This document shows, piece by piece, positions 55,454 through 63,495 of a stretch of 64,000 nucleotides of DNA (position 1 is its first letter; every line of letters starts with the position of its first letter). The position numbers and the translations under genes were made by a program. The DNA comes from Ferrimonas balearica DSM 9799 (GTDB lineage: Bacteria; Pseudomonadota; Gammaproteobacteria; Enterobacterales; Shewanellaceae), in contig NC_014541.1 in assembly GCF_000148645.1 (NCBI RefSeq), positions 1,798,001-1,862,000 of the forward strand, read 5' to 3'. The notes under the pieces were generated by a model. That model did not search any database and was not told the DNA's origin. It saw only the letters and a list, made by a program, of their open reading frames with translations.

Positions 55454-55473
55454 CTGCCGGGGCGATTTTTTTC
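55432..55473 (+). terminator. Intrinsic terminator of topB, with nested minus-strand promoter
   Basis: Perfect 12-bp stem aatcgccccggc / gccggggcgatt with 12-nt loop, then T7. The loop holds the -35 of the opposite-strand sRNA promoter (gagttcc at 55447-55453). Confidence 0.9.
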
Positions 55474-55514
55474 GTTTTTTGTTTGCCCGAGTTGGGTGGG
55501 GCTGGGAAAAGAGC

Positions 55515-55586
55515 AAAAAAAACCGCCCAATCCAAGGGCGGTGAACGAATTCGTCAATGAATTTGCAGGGAGATGATGAATTCCTT
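55515..55586 (-). ncRNA. Candidate sibling sRNA B (middle)
   Basis: Predicted RNA of about 72 nt starting near 55586 with AAGGAATTCATCATCTCCC. Same 16-nt core TCATCATCTCCCTGCA, then AAATTCATTGACGAATTCG, and a terminator hairpin accgccc / ttggatt / gggcggt with T8. The piece TTGACGA[A/G]TTCG is also found in unit A, so A and B are the closest pair. Function inferred. Confidence 0.8.
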
Positions 55587-55592
55587 ACAGGG

Positions 55593-55620
55593 TATGACTG
55601 GGCGGTTCAGACAAAGTTCC
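55593..55620 (-). promoter_or_regulatory. SigmaE-type promoter of sRNA B
   Basis: Minus strand GGAACTT (55620-55614), 15 nt, GTCATA (55598-55593), then 6 nt before the predicted start. Perfect -35. Confidence 0.75.
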
Positions 55621-55659
55621 CAATCGAAGGACATTTTTTGCGGATGCAGCGAAACGGGC

Positions 55660-55730
55660 AAAAAAAAGCCGCCAAGGGAAGTGGCGGCTGGCGAACTCGT
55701 CAAAATTTGCAGGGAGATGATGATTCACTT
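55660..55730 (-). ncRNA. Candidate sibling sRNA A (nearest the SixA-like gene)
   Basis: Predicted RNA of about 71 nt starting near 55730 with AAGTGAATCATCATCTCCC. Same 16-nt core, then AAATTTTGACGAGTTCG, and a terminator hairpin agccgcc / acttccctt / ggcggct with T8. Function inferred; the U8 end and single-stranded C-rich core fit an Hfq-dependent riboregulator. Confidence 0.8.
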
Positions 55731-55736
55731 ATTGCT

Positions 55737-55764
55737 TATGACTGGGGCGTTGGCGGGAAGTTCC
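55737..55764 (-). promoter_or_regulatory. SigmaE-type promoter of sRNA A
   Basis: Minus strand GGAACTT (55764-55758), 15 nt, GTCATA (55742-55737), then 6 nt before the predicted start. Same layout as unit B. Confidence 0.75.
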
Positions 55765-55828
55765 CAGCCGCGCTAAAAATTCCGTCGTAACCGTGAATAT
55801 GGGGCGCAGGAAGCGCCGGAGGGTAAGC

Positions 55829-56278
55829 ATGAAAGCGCTGTTACTGGTGCGTCACGCCAAATCAAGTTGGCGCCATAAAGCGCTGGCGGATCTTTATCGG
55901 CCGCTGTCTGGCCGGGGGTATCGGCAGGCGCTGGGGATCCGGGCCCGTCTGCCGGTCGAACCGGAGTTGTGGCTGTGCTCACCCGCGGTGCGGGCTTACA
56001 GTACCGCGTTGCTGGCCGGCGCGGCGCCGCTGCAGCTGGAACCCGCGCTCTATCCGGGGGACGTCAACGCCTGCCTGAGTTGCCTGGATGGGTTGCCGGA
56101 CTCGCTCAGCCGGGTGGCGATGGTGAGTCACAATCCGGGACTGGAAGCGCTGGCAGAGCGGCTGTCCGGACAGTCGCTGGTATTGAAAACCGCTGAGATG
56201 GTGCTGCTCTGTTGGCAGGGAGAGTGGCAGAGTTGGCGGATGGGGGTGCAGATCACCCCCATCCGACGCGAGGATTAA
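55829..56278 (+). CDS. SixA-like histidine phosphatase
   Basis: 149 residues, short histidine-phosphatase fold. Catalytic motif LLVRHAKSSW (His9) in place of the RHG usually seen, LSGRGYRQALGI, LCSPAVRAYSTA and VSHNPGLEAL (second His). Such proteins dephosphorylate phospho-histidine proteins (SixA acts on ArcB HPt or PtsN-type carriers) or small phosphate esters. ATG 55829 follows GGAGGG at 55818-55823. The stop overlaps the convergent pdxY by 4 nt. The upstream region is shared with sRNA unit A. Confidence 0.88.
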   Translation: MKALLLVRHAKSSWRHKALADLYRPLSGRGYRQALGIRARLPVEPELWLCSPAVRAYSTALLAGAAPLQLEPALYPGDVNACLSCLDGLPDSLSRVAMVSHNPGLEALAERLSGQSLVLKTAEMVLLCWQGEWQSWRMGVQITPIRRED

Positions 56279-57129
56279 ACCGCCTCGGCGGTAAAGGTTT
56301 GCTGCGGCGCCACCAGTTGGTCCTGAACGGCCACCAGCAGCAGCTCGCGGCTCTGCTGTTGATGGGTTTCATTAAACAGCGCGAACATCGCTCCGGCGAC
56401 GTGCTCCAGCGCCGCTTTCAGGTCGCGGGTTTGCAGGTAACGGGCCAGGAACAGGGCGGTGGTGGCATCGCCGGAACCGTTCATCGGGGTCGGGAAGGTC
56501 AGGCGTGGGGTGCGCACCAGGAACGCTTGCTGTTCGGTCACCGCCAGCATCTCGATGCTGTCCTCGGGCGCGTCTTCTCGCAGCAACGAGGTGATCAGCA
56601 CCACCTTGGGGCCACGGGCCAGCAGTTCCCGGGCGGCGCCGAGGGCGTCTTCCAGGGTGCGCAGGGAGCGGCCGGTCAGGAATTCGGTTTCAAAGTGGTT
56701 GGGGGTGAGAATGTCCGCATGCTGAATCACCGCATCGCGGAAGTGCTCCGGCACACCGGGGCGGACAAAAATGCCACGGTCAACGTCGCCAATCACCGGG
56801 TCACAGCAGTACAGCGCATCCGGGTTGGCGGCCCGAACCTTGGCCACCGCATCCAGGATGACCCGGGCCATTTGTGGGTCGCCCAGGTAGCCGGAGAGCA
56901 CGGCTGAGCAGGTGGGCAGCACGCCGCGGTCGTCGATGCCCTGGATAACCTCGGCAACCGTATCCGGTGCGAATACCGGGCCGCGCCACTGGCCGTGGCC
57001 GGTGTGGTTGGAAAACATCACGGTGTAGACCGGCCAGACATTGAGTCCCATACGTTGTAACGGGAACACGGCGGAGGCATTGCCAGCATGGCCGTAAGCG
57101 ACATGGGACTGAATGGAAAGGATGTTCAT
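56275..57129 (-). CDS. pdxY: Pyridoxal kinase PdxY
   Basis: 284 residues (E. coli 287). PfkB-type kinase: [63 protein letters not shown] and [18 protein letters not shown], the ATP/Asp motif. It phosphorylates pyridoxal to PLP in the salvage route. ATG 57129 is chosen; a TTG 12 nt upstream is the alternative. Convergent with the SixA-like gene. Confidence 0.95.
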   Translation of the reverse strand: MNILSIQSHVAYGHAGNASAVFPLQRMGLNVWPVYTVMFSNHTGHGQWRGPVFAPDTVAEVIQGIDDRGVLPTCSAVLSGYLGDPQMARVILDAVAKVRAANPDALYCCDPVIGDVDRGIFVRPGVPEHFRDAVIQHADILTPNHFETEFLTGRSLRTLEDALGAARELLARGPKVVLITSLLREDAPEDSIEMLAVTEQQAFLVRTPRLTFPTPMNGSGDATTALFLARYLQTRDLKAALEHVAGAMFALFNETHQQQSRELLLVAVQDQLVAPQQTFTAEAV

Positions 57130-57278
57130 GGTACTGCTCAATGGGTCGGGTAAAACATGAATGGGGGTTTTAGCACGGTTTTGGCGCCAGCGCGATGGTC
57201 AATCCCTGCCAATGCTTCACCTTGCTATCGTGTTCACCCCGTGGCTCAATGGACTCATCTCCCTTGTGAGCGTTGAGC

Positions 57279-58238
57279 ATGAATCCGGCTTTCTCCATCG
57301 CCACCTTTAACCTGTTTAACTTTGTTGAGCCGCCACTGGCCTACTACGACGCGGAAAACATCTACGATGCGACCCAGTGGCAGCGCAAGTGCGACTGGAC
57401 CCGCGATCGCCTGATTGAGATGGCGCCGGACATCATCGGTTTTCAGGAGGTGTTCAGTGCTGCGCCGTTGGCAGCATTGTGTGAGGCGCAGGGGCTCAGC
57501 CACTGGGCGCTGGCGCCGGGTCAGGAGGAGCAGGACTTTATCCGGCGCAAGCCGCGGGTGGCATTGGCCAGCCGTTACCCCATTGTCGAAACCGCCACCG
57601 TGCAGCCCAACCCCGAGCTGGTGAAAGCGCTGGGGCTGGCTCAACCCTTCCACTTCTCCCGGCAGCCTCTCAAGGCGCGCCTGCACGTCCCCGGCTTCTC
57701 TGATGTGCGGGTCATCGTAGTGCACCTGAAAAGCCCCCGGGCGGCGTGGCAGCCCGGCGAGCGTCCCTTGATCGCCGACGAGGAACTGGACCAACGGGTG
57801 GCCACCCCGGTGCTGGGTCGGTGGGCCTCTGCGCTGCAACGCAGTGCCGAGGCAGCAATGCTCTGCCTTGACCTGATGAATGAGCAACTGCGGGACCCGC
57901 TGCCCAGCGTCATTCTCGGTGACTTTAATGGCGATCTCGGCAGTGACCTGCTGACTCTGCTGCAGGGCGGGGAAGAGGACGCCTATCGCCTGCAGGACGC
58001 CCATGACCTGGCGCTGTACCAGGGTGACCGGGACCCGACCCATTACTGGGGCGCGAACGGCAGCGTGCTGGACCATATTCTGCTGTCGGCGCAGTTCAAC
58101 GCCGGTTTTGGCCAGAGCCTGGCCCAGGTGGATGAGGTGGTGGTTTGGGATCGACACCTGCGTTTCAACGATGCGGAGCAGGATCGGATGGCGTCAGACC
58201 ACGCGCCGGTTTTAGCTCGAATTTCCGTCAGAATCTGA
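57279..58238 (+). CDS. Endonuclease/exonuclease/phosphatase (EEP) family protein
   Basis: 319 residues. EEP fold: IATFNLFNFVEPP, IIGFQEVF (catalytic Glu), VIVVHLKS, VILGDFNGDLGSDL (GDFN) and the SDHAPV ending (SDH motif). Metal-dependent phosphodiesterase; the substrate could be nucleic acid or a phospholipid. No signal peptide, so cytoplasmic. Weak Shine-Dalgarno (TTGAG). Its last codons form part of an inverted repeat. Confidence 0.88.
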   Translation: MNPAFSIATFNLFNFVEPPLAYYDAENIYDATQWQRKCDWTRDRLIEMAPDIIGFQEVFSAAPLAALCEAQGLSHWALAPGQEEQDFIRRKPRVALASRYPIVETATVQPNPELVKALGLAQPFHFSRQPLKARLHVPGFSDVRVIVVHLKSPRAAWQPGERPLIADEELDQRVATPVLGRWASALQRSAEAAMLCLDLMNEQLRDPLPSVILGDFNGDLGSDLLTLLQGGEEDAYRLQDAHDLALYQGDRDPTHYWGANGSVLDHILLSAQFNAGFGQSLAQVDEVVVWDRHLRFNDAEQDRMASDHAPVLARISVRI

Positions 58239-58241
58239 CGG
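58225..58241. repeat. Inverted repeat at the end of the EEP gene
   Basis: ccgtcag / aat / ctgacgg, flanked further out by tcgaa (58218-58222) and ttcga (58242-58246). No T-run follows. Could be a weak terminator or an operator. Confidence 0.5.
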
Positions 58242-58405
58242 TTCGAAACTCCTTACCGCCTTTCGTTCCAGATTGTTAAGTGGACTGCACCCTGTGGGGG
58301 GCGCACTGAGAAGGGGGTCACAAGGCCCTATGCCCCTTGTTGTTACACTGTCGACAAGTTGATTAACACCACCGTGTTGACATCCTCATAACAAGAAATG
58401 CCGCC

Positions 58406-59668
58406 ATGGTTAATCTCAGCAAGTCGCTCGACTTTGATACGCAGGCCGGAGCACTTATCGATAAGCGCACCGGTGAAAGCACTCAACTGACCTTTTCCGA
58501 AGCTGCCGTTTTGTCTGCCCTGCTTGAACACCAGGATGACATCTGCTCGAAAGAATCGTTACTGGAAGCCGGCTGGCCCGATCGGGTCGTGGCCGCCTCG
58601 TCGTTGCTGCAGTGCATCAGCCTGTTGCGCAAAAAGCTGCAGCCCTATCCGGAGATTGAGCTGAAAACCCTGGCGCGCCGGGGCTATCAGCTGACCATCC
58701 GCGAACTCGACAGCGACGCCAGTGAAGCCGAAGCGCCTGTCCGTAACTGGCGCCCATTGGTGTTTGTGCTGGTGTTTATGGTGGCCATTTCAAGCTTGCT
58801 GGGGTGGTATGTGGGGGATTACCACCGCATGTTGCAGTCCAGTAAGGTGTGGAACGGCAGCATCACCAAGAGCCTGATCATCGGCAGTGCCCGAGGCGCC
58901 CTGCAGATCCTGACCCGGGAAGACCAGGACAAACCGCGCTCGACCAGTTGGCAGCGCCACTTTACCGAGACGGCGGTACCGCACCAGCACTTCAATCAGT
59001 TTAAGGGCTTCGGCCTGACCAGCGAGTACGGCCACTCTGTCGCGCTGTGTCCGGATTTCCATCAGGGACACTGCTCCGGCAAGGGGTTGCTGAACATCAC
59101 CTTCCCGGCCAATGAGCGGGTAACGCTGGATCTGCCGGCGTTCCTCCAACAGGCGGAGGAGATGGAAGAGCGGATCCGCTACAACCGGATCCAGCTGCCC
59201 AAAGCCCCCGAGGTTATCGAAGGTGAGCTGGTTGAGCAGATCTACCAGGGGGACATCTACTTCCCCTCCAACGGTCGTCTGTTGATCCGTACCGACCACG
59301 CGTTGTCGTTGGTGTATCAGGATGCCAACAGTGGTGTTCTGTCGGCCAGCTACTGTGTGACGGATGAGGACTGCATCACCTCGCCGATCAAGTACCGCAT
59401 TGAGGGCAAGTTCAAGCGCTATGATCGCACCATCGGCAGCGACAAGGTTGAGGTGTTCCAGGTTGAGGTGACCCGTAAGAACCTGTTTACCCCGGAAAGC
59501 GTCAGCCCATCGGCGCTGGTGTTCTACCGTGAACTGCGCCGCCAGAGCCTGAGCAAGGAGACGCTGTACTTCTACCGTCTTCATAATGACGCTGAAACCG
59601 GCCTGTGGATCCTGCCCTATATGGGCAATACCCTGGCCTGGATGCCGCGCAGTGAGCTGAAGATGTAA
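58406..59668 (+). CDS. ToxR/CadC-like membrane-bound transcription regulator
   Basis: 420 residues. N-terminal OmpR-type winged helix (residues about 1-100, with ESLLEAGWPDRVVAASSLLQCISLLRKKLQ and LARRGYQLTI), a membrane helix at 116-136, and a periplasmic domain of about 280 residues with four Cys (HSVALCPDFHQGHCSG and SASYCVTDEDCITS), which could pair as disulfides. This is the one-component, membrane-anchored ToxR/CadC plan. The periplasmic sensor is not a family I recognise. Weak Shine-Dalgarno. No obvious target operon adjoins it; own terminator. Confidence 0.87.
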   Translation: MVNLSKSLDFDTQAGALIDKRTGESTQLTFSEAAVLSALLEHQDDICSKESLLEAGWPDRVVAASSLLQCISLLRKKLQPYPEIELKTLARRGYQLTIRELDSDASEAEAPVRNWRPLVFVLVFMVAISSLLGWYVGDYHRMLQSSKVWNGSITKSLIIGSARGALQILTREDQDKPRSTSWQRHFTETAVPHQHFNQFKGFGLTSEYGHSVALCPDFHQGHCSGKGLLNITFPANERVTLDLPAFLQQAEEMEERIRYNRIQLPKAPEVIEGELVEQIYQGDIYFPSNGRLLIRTDHALSLVYQDANSGVLSASYCVTDEDCITSPIKYRIEGKFKRYDRTIGSDKVEVFQVEVTRKNLFTPESVSPSALVFYRELRRQSLSKETLYFYRLHNDAETGLWILPYMGNTLAWMPRSELKM

Positions 59669-59697
59669 ACTTGCCAGCCAACCTTGAGCCTGATGTC

Positions 59698-59727
59698 AAA
59701 ACGCCGCCTCTCCAGCGGCGTTTTTTG
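59698..59727 (+). terminator. Intrinsic terminator of the ToxR-like gene
   Basis: aaacgccgc / ctctcca / gcggcgttttttg. Confidence 0.92.
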
Positions 59728-60097
59728 TTGTCACCCCAAAACCACCGCCTATGGCGCACGCTGCGGCCGAATCCGTATTCAACACCGAAGAAGCGGCATA
59801 GTCCGTAGCGTGCGGCTGTGCCGCACGGATCCCAAGGGGGTTCGGGTCATCAATCCGATGAATCGCAGGTCAATCGAGGCAGGTGCCAAAGTGTGGGGGC
59901 TAACGACGAACTCCCTCGGCGCGATGTGAGACACCAGGATTGCGCTTCAAGGGAGGTGGAGAGACAGCAAGGCCTGAACCTCTACGCCTAAGTGGAAAGC
60001 CCCCTTCTTAGGGGCGAATCAAAACCACCTTCTATGGCGGTGGCGATCGTCCGTTCAGGGCTTTGCCCGAAAGGGAAGGGGTAGGGGCAGAGACAAC
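59728..60097. repeat. Gene-free region with short repeats and stems
   Basis: A 20-nt near-direct repeat CAAAACCACCnnCTATGGCG occurs at 59737-59756 and 60020-60039 (two mismatches). An imperfect 12-nt inverted repeat (59755-59766 with 59803-59814) competes with a local hairpin cgtgcggc/tgt/gccgcacg (59809-59827). Other small stems lie at about 60055-60072. No gene seen; could be a mobile or REP-like intergenic element. Confidence 0.45.
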
Positions 60098-60121
60098 AAC
60101 GCCCCCAATGCTGGGGGCGTT
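60098..60121 (-). terminator. Probable terminator of the TlpA-CcmH-CcmF operon
   Basis: aacgccccc / agcatt / gggggcgtt on the minus strand, followed by a weak U-rich GTTGTCT. Confidence 0.6.
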
Positions 60122-60140
60122 CGCAGGCAAGCGGAAGGCA

Positions 60141-60737
60141 TCAGCCTTTGTGTGGGTGCTGATACTTGTCGACAAACTTCTCCAGGTAGGGAATGACCCC
60201 TTTGGCTTCCCAGTCCAGATAACCGCGAACAAACCCCACCAGGTGGCCTTCGCCGTCAAACAGGTAGGTGGCGGGTACCACGTTAACCGGGACGGTGTTG
60301 CCGATGGTGTGCTCCGGGTCGTACAGGGTGTTGAGCTCCGGCAGGTCCAGTTTGGTCAGCAGGGCCCGGACATCGGCGGGCAGTTCGCCCTCCTGGTCAA
60401 TATTCAGCGGCACCACGGTCAGGCCCTTACCGGCAAAGTGCTGGCGCAACGCCTCCATCTCCGGCAGCTCTTTGCGGCACGGCCCACACCAGGTGGCCCA
60501 CAGGTTCAGCAGCACAACATCACCCTGGTATTGGGTGAGGCTGACCGGCTCCCCGGCTTCGTTATTGAAGCTCAGGTCCGGCACTTTACGGGCCTGGGTA
60601 AACTCAATCAGGCGGGACAGCACCATGGGCTTCATGATCGGCTCGCCGGTGTTGTAGGCCTTTTCAAGATGGGAAGTGGCACCCGCGGGCAGGCTCAGTG
60701 TCAGGGCCAGACCCAGGGCCAGGGCAGATAATCGCAT
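60141..60737 (-). CDS. TlpA/DsbE-like thioredoxin of a cytochrome c maturation set
   Basis: 198 residues. Signal peptide (LALGLALTLSLPAGATS) then a thioredoxin fold with ATWCGPCRKELPEM (Cys84, Cys87) and a cis-Pro VPATYLFD. It would reduce disulfides in apocytochromes or in the CcmH-like partner, or act in metal-centre assembly. Third gene of an operon with the CcmH-like and CcmF-like genes (3-nt gap). Its end is followed by a probable terminator. Confidence 0.9.
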   Translation of the reverse strand: MRLSALALGLALTLSLPAGATSHLEKAYNTGEPIMKPMVLSRLIEFTQARKVPDLSFNNEAGEPVSLTQYQGDVVLLNLWATWCGPCRKELPEMEALRQHFAGKGLTVVPLNIDQEGELPADVRALLTKLDLPELNTLYDPEHTIGNTVPVNVVPATYLFDGEGHLVGFVRGYLDWEAKGVIPYLEKFVDKYQHPHKG

Positions 60738-60740
60738 CGT

Positions 60741-61118
60741 TCACTCCGTTTGGTTGGAACGGCGGGCGCCGATAAGCACGCCCACCACTAGCAGACAAAA
60801 CAGGCCCAGCGGGCCAAACCACAGCAGCCAGGTGTTGGCCTCCACTGCCGGGCGATAACGAATTTGCGGGCCGTAGCGTTGTTCCAGCTCGGTCATCACC
60901 GTCTCTTTGCTGGCGCCCTCAAGCAGGCGTTCTGCAATGCGGGCTTTGAGCTCAAAGGCGATGGGCGCCTGGGACTCCAGAACCGTCAGGTTGACGGAGG
61001 CAGGACAGCGCAGCTCTGCGGCGATCGCTTCGTATTGGTGACGCTGGCTGGCGGACATCTGCTGTGCCGCCAGTGGGGCACTGAGCAGTGCCAGCAGAAA
61101 CAGGGTCAGGGCACGCAT
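60741..61118 (-). CDS. CcmH/NrfF-like protein with CXXS motif
   Basis: 125 residues. Signal peptide (ALTLFLLALLSAPLAAQQ), a CcmH/NrfF domain (QYEAIAAELRCPASVNL, ERLLEGASKETVMTELEQRYGPQIRY) and a C-terminal membrane helix with LWFGPLGLFCLLVVGVL. The family redox motif LRCxxC is LRCPAS: Cys38 is present but the second Cys is Ser41. Start at 61118 gives a TGATG overlap with the CcmF-like gene stop; the longer frame is rejected. One-cysteine use suggests mixed-disulfide chemistry with the neighbouring TlpA-like protein or loss of redox role. Confidence 0.88.
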   Translation of the reverse strand: MRALTLFLLALLSAPLAAQQMSASQRHQYEAIAAELRCPASVNLTVLESQAPIAFELKARIAERLLEGASKETVMTELEQRYGPQIRYRPAVEANTWLLWFGPLGLFCLLVVGVLIGARRSNQTE

Positions 61119-62989
61119 CAGGCGCTCTCCTTCCGTTGGGGCCACAGGCACAACATGCCGCCCAGCATCATCAGGGCAGCGGCCAGCCACAGCCCGTTGA
61201 TACCGGGCTTAAAGCTGATCCGCATCAGGTACTCTCCCTGCTCGAGCTCGGGGCCCATTGACAGGTACAGATCCCCCATCGGGCGGCGCAGTAACGCGGA
61301 CTCGGTCAGCTCCGTCATGTCATCGGTGTAGGTGCGGCGCTGGGGCAGCAGGGTGGCCTGCTTGATGCCGTCGCCATCCTCAATGCGGATCCGTGCCTGA
61401 GTGGCGATAAAGCCGCGGCCGGTGACCTGCTCGGTGGCTTCATACACCACGGTGTGTTCCGCCACGATGCGACCGGTACCCGGGCCCATCCGGACCATGG
61501 CGTTCTGTTCGTAGTTGGAGACCGCCGTGGCCCCCAGCATGGCGATAACCAGACCAAAGTGTGCCAGCCACATGCCGGCTTTACGGGGGCGAAGGAACAG
61601 GTCAGGGGTCTGTACGGCCCGCACCATCAGGCTCAGTAGGAGTGCAATGGCGGTGAACAGTCCCGGTACCACCCAGGCCAGGCTGTCGGTGGGGTAAACC
61701 GCTATCAGCGCCACGCTAGCCAGCGCGCTGCCGCCCAGCACCAGGGCCGCACTCTGCCACTTCAGTTTGCGCACCAACGCGAGCGACGCCAGCAGGGCAC
61801 AGAGGCAGGTAATGGGCACAAACAGGCTGTTGAAGTAGGGAGGGCCCACTGAGATGGCGCCCATATCCAGCATCTTGAACAGGATGGGGTAGCAGGTGCC
61901 CAGCAACACCGCGAAGGAGGCCACCAGCGTCAGCAGCGCACCAAACAGGGTAAAACCGGCGCGGCCGCCCAAGGGCACCCGGGCACTTTGCGGCACACCA
62001 CGCCAGGCGATCACTGCCATGGCAGGGCCGACGGTGGCAAGCAGCAGCGACAAAATCGCAATGCCACGGCTGGAGTCGGAAGCAAAGGCGTGAACCGAAT
62101 CAATCACACCGGAGCGCACCAGGAAGGTGCCCACCAACGCCAGGGCATAACCCAGAATGCACAAGCACAGGCTGCTGGCGGTCAATGCCTGGTGGCGGCG
62201 GTTGAGATAGAGCAGGTGGAGGAGGGCGGTGGCCACCAGCCAGGGAATAAAGGAGGCGTTTTCCACCGGGTCCCAGAACCACCAACCACCCCAGCCCAAC
62301 TCATGGTAGGCCCACCAGGAGCCAAAAGCGTTGCCGCCGGTCAGAACGATCCAGGTCAGCAGGGTCCAGTGTCGCAGCCAGCGGCCTAATTGCGTCCCGC
62401 TCTGCTGCCGCCACAATGCCGCCATGGCACCGGCAAACAGCACGGTAAAGCCGATGTAGCCCAGGAAGATCATGGGGGGATGCAGGATCAGGCCGATGTC
62501 CTGCAACAGAGGATTAAGATCCCGTCCCTCGGCAGGGACATCGGGCAGGTAGCGGGCGAAGGGGTTGGAGGTCAGGACGATAACCAGATTAAAGCCCGCG
62601 TTTACGCCGGCCAGAATCGCCACCGTCGTGCGCTGAAAAGCGGGTTCCAGTCCGCGGGAGAAGGTGATGCAGCCCAGCGCAACCGTGATGCCCGCCGCCC
62701 AGAACAGGAAGGAACCCTCATGGCCTCCCCAGAGTGCTGCGACTTTATAGGGCCAGGCCAGGGTGCTGTTTGAGTTGTTGGCCACATAGGCCACGGAAAA
62801 GTCGTCCACCAGAAAACTGATGGCCAGACTGAGAACCGCGACCGCCGTCAACGCCAGCATCATCGCAACGCTGGTTTTTTGCATTTGCCAACGGTAAAGC
62901 GAAAAGCGTTTTAGCAGCGGCAACACGAATATCAAAATTGATAAGACGGTAGCGACAATAAAAGCAAAGTGCCCAATTTCCGGGATCAC
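61118..62989 (-). CDS. CcmF/NrfE-like heme lyase subunit
   Basis: 623 residues, GTG start with AGAGG upstream. Polytopic inner-membrane protein of the CcmF family: LWGGHEGSFLFWA (His-containing), the tryptophan-rich heme-handling WWD region GWGGWWFWDPVENASFIPWL, HAFASDSSRG and a late His in WLAHFGL. First of a three-gene set (CcmF-, CcmH-, TlpA-like) transcribed away from the multiheme cytochrome gene. The core cell will have another CcmF; this looks like a dedicated heme lyase, like NrfEF for NrfA or SirEF for SirA. The sir reading is my preference from the neighbour but not proven. Confidence 0.9.
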   Translation of the reverse strand: MIPEIGHFAFIVATVLSILIFVLPLLKRFSLYRWQMQKTSVAMMLALTAVAVLSLAISFLVDDFSVAYVANNSNSTLAWPYKVAALWGGHEGSFLFWAAGITVALGCITFSRGLEPAFQRTTVAILAGVNAGFNLVIVLTSNPFARYLPDVPAEGRDLNPLLQDIGLILHPPMIFLGYIGFTVLFAGAMAALWRQQSGTQLGRWLRHWTLLTWIVLTGGNAFGSWWAYHELGWGGWWFWDPVENASFIPWLVATALLHLLYLNRRHQALTASSLCLCILGYALALVGTFLVRSGVIDSVHAFASDSSRGIAILSLLLATVGPAMAVIAWRGVPQSARVPLGGRAGFTLFGALLTLVASFAVLLGTCYPILFKMLDMGAISVGPPYFNSLFVPITCLCALLASLALVRKLKWQSAALVLGGSALASVALIAVYPTDSLAWVVPGLFTAIALLLSLMVRAVQTPDLFLRPRKAGMWLAHFGLVIAMLGATAVSNYEQNAMVRMGPGTGRIVAEHTVVYEATEQVTGRGFIATQARIRIEDGDGIKQATLLPQRRTYTDDMTELTESALLRRPMGDLYLSMGPELEQGEYLMRISFKPGINGLWLAAALMMLGGMLCLWPQRKESA

Positions 62990-63495
62990 AATTCACCTCT
63001 GGTTCACTGGGTGAGAATAATTAAATAATGCAAAGGCCAATCGACTCAGCCTCATTATTGACCCTTACTCTATCACTACCGTTCCCCGTCAAAACGCCCA
63101 AGTCGACAAAGTGTGAGGCGTCTCCCCGAAAAAGAAAGCGCTCAAAAAACGCCCAAAAAAGACAAAGAATTTCAATTTGGCATGTTCTGGATACTGCAAC
63201 CCCGTTTGGCAAAAAGATGTTAACAATCAGGCTAAATCAGACCTGATAAAGGGCGATTTTAGATCTCACAAAACCTCAAATATAGATAGTTATGTGGTTG
63301 TAATGGAAGGTAAAAGATATCAGTAATCTCAAAGCGGTGGAGGTTATAACAAACCCTGGAGAAAAATGTGACACAAGTTGGGTGGAAATGTGTCTTGGGG
63401 GTGTTTGAATAATTTCACCTTCACCGGGAACGCCATGGGAACCGCCTTTGCCAGCGGGGCAGCCTGGGAAGGAAAAATGAAATTAGGAGATGTTG
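62990..63495. other. Divergent regulatory region, gene-free
   Basis: About 500 AT-rich nt between the CcmF-like gene and the multiheme cytochrome gene. Expected to carry both promoters and any anaerobic or catabolite control sites. AAATGTGA at about 63365 is half of a CRP-like site with no matching right arm. No gene seen. Confidence 0.55.

Noticed and set aside
55390-55800. The three repeated units read as a CRISPR-like array or as short plus-strand genes (GGGAGATGATG looks like a ribosome-binding site and start).
   Set aside because: Spacing is irregular (167 and 144 nt) with long dissimilar intervals, and the shared core is only 16 nt. Plus-strand frames from the ATGs are short and unlike each other, and the ribosome-binding site is too close to the ATG. 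Terminators and promoters fit only the minus strand.
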